From: Symsagittifera roscoffensis
Lineage: Eukaryota > Xenacoelomorpha > Acoela > Convolutidae
Assembly: GCF_963678635.1 (NCBI RefSeq)
Contig: NC_087062.1
Coordinates: 61,855,584-61,919,583 of the forward strand
DNA: 64,000 nucleotides
Direction of reading: 5' to 3'
The notes beneath the pieces were generated by a model. That model was not told the DNA's origin. It saw only the letters and a list, made by a program, of their open reading frames with translations, and made no database searches. The translations under genes and the position numbers were made by a program. Positions 60,030 to 64,000 of the stretch are shown one piece after another (position 1 is the stretch's first letter; every line of letters starts with the position of its first letter).

Positions 60030-62540
60030 CACAACATCTGCAAACTTTTAGTGTACTCTGACTGCACCCAATTACAGGGTTGGTAATTTCAAACTTTTTA
60101 AATTTTTTTTAAATTCCCATTTTATAAAAGCGTCAGCTCGAAAATTTAATGGGCCTCTGCAGAAATTTAGAGGCTAGATTTGCAACCACTGAGAGTCCCT
60201 GAGAGCACCCTACTTTAGGGTTAGGAATTCAAAACTTTGTGAATTGTTATAAACCTAAGTTTCCCAAAAAAATTTTTTAAAAAAAACGTCTTATCTCGGA
60301 AACTAAAAGGATTTGAGCATTCATATTGAGAGGCAAGATTTGAGACGCCAGGGTGTATGCCGACACTAAGGTTGTATCTTCGAGTTGGTAGTTTCAAATT
60401 TTTTGAATTTCTTTGTAGATAAGTTCTTTGAGAAATTTTCAAAAAATCAAAAAACGTCACATCGCGGAAACTAAATGCATTTGAGCAGTCGCGTTTGGCA
60501 GTCGCATGTGGCAAGATTTGCAACTCTTTAGAGTACCCTGACAACAACGAACTATAGCGTTGGGAATTTCAAATTTTGAAAAATAATTAATTTAAACTTT
60601 CTGAAAATTTTGAAAAAATCACAATAAACCTCACATCTCGAAAGTTACAAGGAATTGAGCAGTCATAATCGGAGGGAAGATTCGCAATCCTCGAGAGTAC
60701 TCTGACAGGACTTAACTCAGGGTTGCGAAATTCAAATTTTAAAAAAATAATAATTTAAGTTTTCTGAAAATTTCTCAAAAAATCACAAAAAACGTCTTAT
60801 CTCGCAAACTACAACGATTTGAACAGTCGTATTTGGAGGCAAGATTTGTAACTTTTTAGAGTACTCTGACTGCAAACAACTACAAGGTTGGGAATTTTAA
60901 ATTTTTAGAAATATTTAATTAAAATTTTCTGAAAATTTTTGAAAAAGTCACAAAAAACATCATATACAAAAACTACAAGGATTTGAGCAGTCATTTTTGG
61001 AGGCAAGATTCGCAATCCCTGATAGTACTCTGACAGTACCCAACTACAGGATTGGGATTTTCAGATTTTAAAAAAATAATCATAATATTAGTTTTGAAAA
61101 ATTTTGAAAAAATCACAAAAAACGTCATGACTCGAAAACTACAAAGAATTGAGCAGTCATACTTGGAGGCAAGATTCGCAATGTTTGAGAGTACTCTGAC
61201 AGGATCTAATTAGAGGGTTAGGAATTTCAGATTTTTAAAAAATAATAATAATTTAAGTTTTCTGAAAATTTTGAAAAAAATCACAAAAAACGTCATATCT
61301 CAAAAACTGCAAAGAATTGAGCAGTCATACTTGGAGGCAAGAATCGCAATCTTTGAGAGTACTCTGACAGGACCTAACTACAGGGTTGGGAATTTCAGAT
61401 TTTTAAAAAACTAATAAGAATTTAAGTTTTCTGAAAATTTTTGAAAAAATCACAAAAAACGTCTTATCTCGAAAACTACAAGGATTTGAGCAGTCATTTT
61501 TGGAGGCAAGATTTGCAATCCCTGATAGTACTCTGACAGTACCCAACTACAGGATTGGGATTTTCAGATTTTTTAAAAATTATCATAATATTAGTTTTCT
61601 GAAAATTTTTGAAAAAATCACAAAAAACGTCATATCTCGAAAACTACAAAGAATTGAGCAATTATACTTGGAGGCAAGATTCGCAATCTTTGAGAGTACT
61701 CTGACAGGACCTAACTATAGGGTTCGGAATTTCAGATTTTTAAAAAACTAAGAATTTAAGTTTTCTGAAAATTAATGAAAAAATCACAAAAAAAACGTCA
61801 TATCTTGAAACTACAAAGAATTGAGCAGTTATATTTGGAGGCAAGATTCGCAATCTTTGCGAGTACTCTGACAGGACCTAACTATAGGGTTGGGAATATC
61901 AGATTTTTAAAAAACTAATAATAATTCAAGTTTTCTGAAAAATTTTGAAAAAATAGCAAAAAACGTCATATCTCGAAAACTACAAAGAATTGAGCAGTGA
62001 TATTTGAAGGCAAGATTCGCAGCCTTTGAGAGTACTCCGACAGGACCTAACTACAGGGTTGGCAATTTCAGATTTTAAAAAAATAATAATTTAAGTTTTC
62101 TGAAAATTTTGAAAAAAATCACAAAAAACGTCATATCTCGAAAACTACAAAGAATTGAGCAGTCATACTTGGAGGCAAGATTCGCAATCTTTGAGGGTAC
62201 TCTGACAGGACCATACTATAGGGTTGGGAATTTCAGATTTTTAGAACACTAAGAATTTAAGTTTTCTGAAAATTTTTGAAAAAATCACAAAAAACGTCAT
62301 ATCTCGAAAACTACAAGGATTTGAACAGTCATATTTGGAGGCAAGGTTTGTAATCCCTTAGAGTACTCTGACAGTACCCAACTACAGGGTTGGGAACTTC
62401 AAGTTTTGTAAATTATTTTATTTGAAATTTCTGAAAATTTTTAAAAAATCTCAAAATTGTCTTATCTCGTTAACTAAAATGATTCGGGCATTCAAAATTG
62501 GAGGCCAAATTCGGAACCCCTAATTCGATATTGGGATGCT
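60030..62540. repeat. ~165-bp tandem repeat array, about 15 copies
   Basis: Each copy has CGTCATATCTCGAAAACTAC, AAGAATTGAGCAGTCATA, TTGGAGGCAAGATTCGCAAT, GAGTACTCTGACAGGACC, TAACTACAGGGTTGGGAATT and TCTGAAAATTTTTGAAAAAA. The GTACTCTGAC mark recurs near 60055, 60533, 60695, 60862, 61025, 61192, 61360, 61530, 61695, 61862, 62033, 62200 and 62365. Copies at the left (60030-60540) and right (62400-62540) edges are the most diverged. It probably lies in the intron upstream of the last ZFYVE1-like exon. Confidence 0.93.
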
Positions 62541-64000
62541 TAATTTAAACTCGGTAAAAAAACCATTAAAATCAAATTGGCAAATCGAAAAAAAAATTCT
62601 TAACCATTGCAATATACGATATAGCTTAAACATGCAAAAATAATACGTTGAAAAAGCTTAAACATGGCGAGATAGTGAAGCCCGCATTTAAATATATAAT
62701 AGATTTGTTAAGCGCTGCGTGTAAAATGAAATGTTCTAATTGGCGGAAAATTCGAACTCAGAACCAAGTTAACATCCTCCCCCTAAACGTAATTGGGGGA
62801 TGCTAATTTGGTCCTCAAAACCTTTCACATCCTAAAGAGGCCCTCATCTTCATCGCGTTAATCTTGTATAACAAACACAAAATATTTGGACAAAACAAGG
62901 ATTGCCACAGAGGCGAAGCATTAATAGAACCAGTCAATTTTATTTTAAAAAAATTACCAGCTAATATGCCTCAATTTAAAGAGCAGTCTATGGAGCAGAA
63001 ATAAAATGAAAAAATTAAATGTAATAAAAATAAAATGATTTTTTTTTTAATTTTGAGATTTTTTTTGTGAAAATCATCTCCCCACACGCTTTACTTGGAA
63101 ATATACAAAAAAAGCTATCAAATGAGCATTTTTAGTTGCGACTTAAGTTGGAAAACAATTCCTTTGAAGTAGTACACTACATTAGGTTTGAATAAAAATT
63201 AACACAGAGGCGAAACTGAGCTTCGCAACATTTGCGATACAAAAAAGAATGCTGGTTACAAACAAATGAAAGAAAAATTTAAAAAATTGAAACTTCAAAA
63301 AATCGTTCTTGCTAAAACATATTATTAAAACTGCAACAAAAGGGCAAGAAAAATGCAGAACAAAAGTAGGTTCACTGTTAGAAATTTTACAAGGAGCTTT
63401 CAAAATGCTAGAAAGAAGCCGAAATTTTAAGAAAGTCCTTTCTGCGGAACTAAACCGACAAAAATAGGCAGACAGACCATAATCTGAACTAGCCGAAAAT
63501 TTTCAGTTTGCAAAAAACAGATCTCGACTAGAATCAAACTTGGAAGAAAACTGAACCTGAAAACTGAAGAAAAAGATGATAGTTCAAAAAAGCACAAAAA
63601 ACTCAGTTCCAAAACACAGGTCGCGTTCAGATTCGAGCTGCAATCCTTTTACGTCTCAAGCAGTTCTGTTACCTCTACGTCTTGTGTGCCAGATGGTTGA
63701 TTGAAGTTGAATTTCTAATTAGCAATCGGTACTTAAACAAAGCCGAAAAACCTGAGCAGAAACTCTTCATACCAAAAAAAAAATCTCAACAACATTTTTT
63801 TCCAGACCCCTTTTACGCTAAGAACACAAATTTCCTTTCAGTACTAGGGGCCCAGCTGAAAGCTGGAGAGACCTGTTTGATTATTTTAATATTGATTATT
63901 TTAAAATTGTTTTAAAATTTCAGGTTTCTCAAGTCGATAGCGCCCTTCCTACGCAAAAAAAAGTGAAAGAGAAGCTTATGCATCACAAATCTGGATGGGT
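62541..64000. other. Repeat-rich region to window end
   Basis: It holds a small imperfect inverted repeat near 62763-62815 (CAAGTTAACATCCTCCCCC against GGGGGATGCTAATTTGG), a GGCGAAACTGAGCTTCGCAA repeat at 63209 and a tRNA-like repeat at 63618-63715. At the very end, 63924-64000 can be read as an exon on either strand: plus-strand acceptor TTTTAAAATTTCAG, or minus-strand acceptor CACTTTTTTTTGCGTAG. I cannot choose between them. Confidence 0.45.
63618..63715 (-). repeat. tRNA-like repeat, family also at 27236
   Basis: GTTCAGATTCGAGCTGCAAT is B-box-like on the minus strand. It is followed by CTGTTACCTCTACG and CCAGATGGTTGATTGAAG, shared with 27236-27320. Confidence 0.55.

Noticed and set aside
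63914-64000. Exon at the window end
   Set aside because: Both strands have a plausible acceptor and an open frame, and neither could be tied to a gene. The sequence runs off the window.

Overview
This is an AT-rich nuclear window from a eukaryote, almost certainly an animal and probably an invertebrate. The genes are split by GT-AG introns. Several belong to families best known from animals (DEF8, ZFYVE1/DFCP1, TIP30/HTATIP2, OSGEP). Much of the rest is tRNA-derived SINE-like repeats, Tc1/mariner-type MITEs and tandem repeats. I cannot name the species. All recognised genes lie on the minus strand, so they are read from high to low coordinates. I rebuilt them exon by exon by checking splice signals and reading-frame phase.

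Layout from low to high coordinate: (1) 247-4739, beta subunit of protein geranylgeranyltransferase I (PGGT1B), 4 exons, with a ~0.94 kb tandem duplication in intron 3. (2) 5306-6847, fructosamine/ketosamine-3-kinase (FN3K family), 2 exons. (3) 9661-10540, TIP30/HTATIP2-like oxidoreductase, 2 exons. (4) 13796-22598, an arginine/serine-rich nuclear protein of unassigned family with 9 exons plus a candidate 12-nt microexon; its introns hold a Tc1-like element, two foldback MITEs and a degenerate tandem repeat. (5) 28946-34194, DEF8 (C1 zinc finger plus Rubicon-homology domain), 5 exons, with two further in-phase exons upstream (34516-36096) that could give a long N-terminal form. (6) 36638-58455, OSGEP/Kae1, the catalytic subunit of the KEOPS tRNA t6A complex, 5 exons coding 335 residues. 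(7) 59470-59705, the last exon of a ZFYVE1/DFCP1-like gene (C-terminal FYVE finger).

The most striking structure is OSGEP intron 3, about 19.8 kb. It holds seven tandem copies of a ~2.66 kb unit (37303 to ~55950). One edge of the unit lies inside coding exon 4, so six truncated exon-4 copies, each with an intact 3' splice acceptor, stand between exon 3 and the true exon 4. Each would give an in-frame stop within a few codons. Diagnostic variants show a trimeric higher-order pattern (ABC-ABC-A, ~8.0 kb). A separate ~165-bp tandem repeat fills 60.0-62.5 kb.

Repeats common across the window: a tRNA-Met-like SINE family, at least one other tRNA-like family, a dispersed element recognised by a GCGAAGCGGAGCTTCGC-like palindrome, a longer dispersed family (also nested twice in the OSGEP unit), and MITEs with CAGTGCTG termini and TA target sites.
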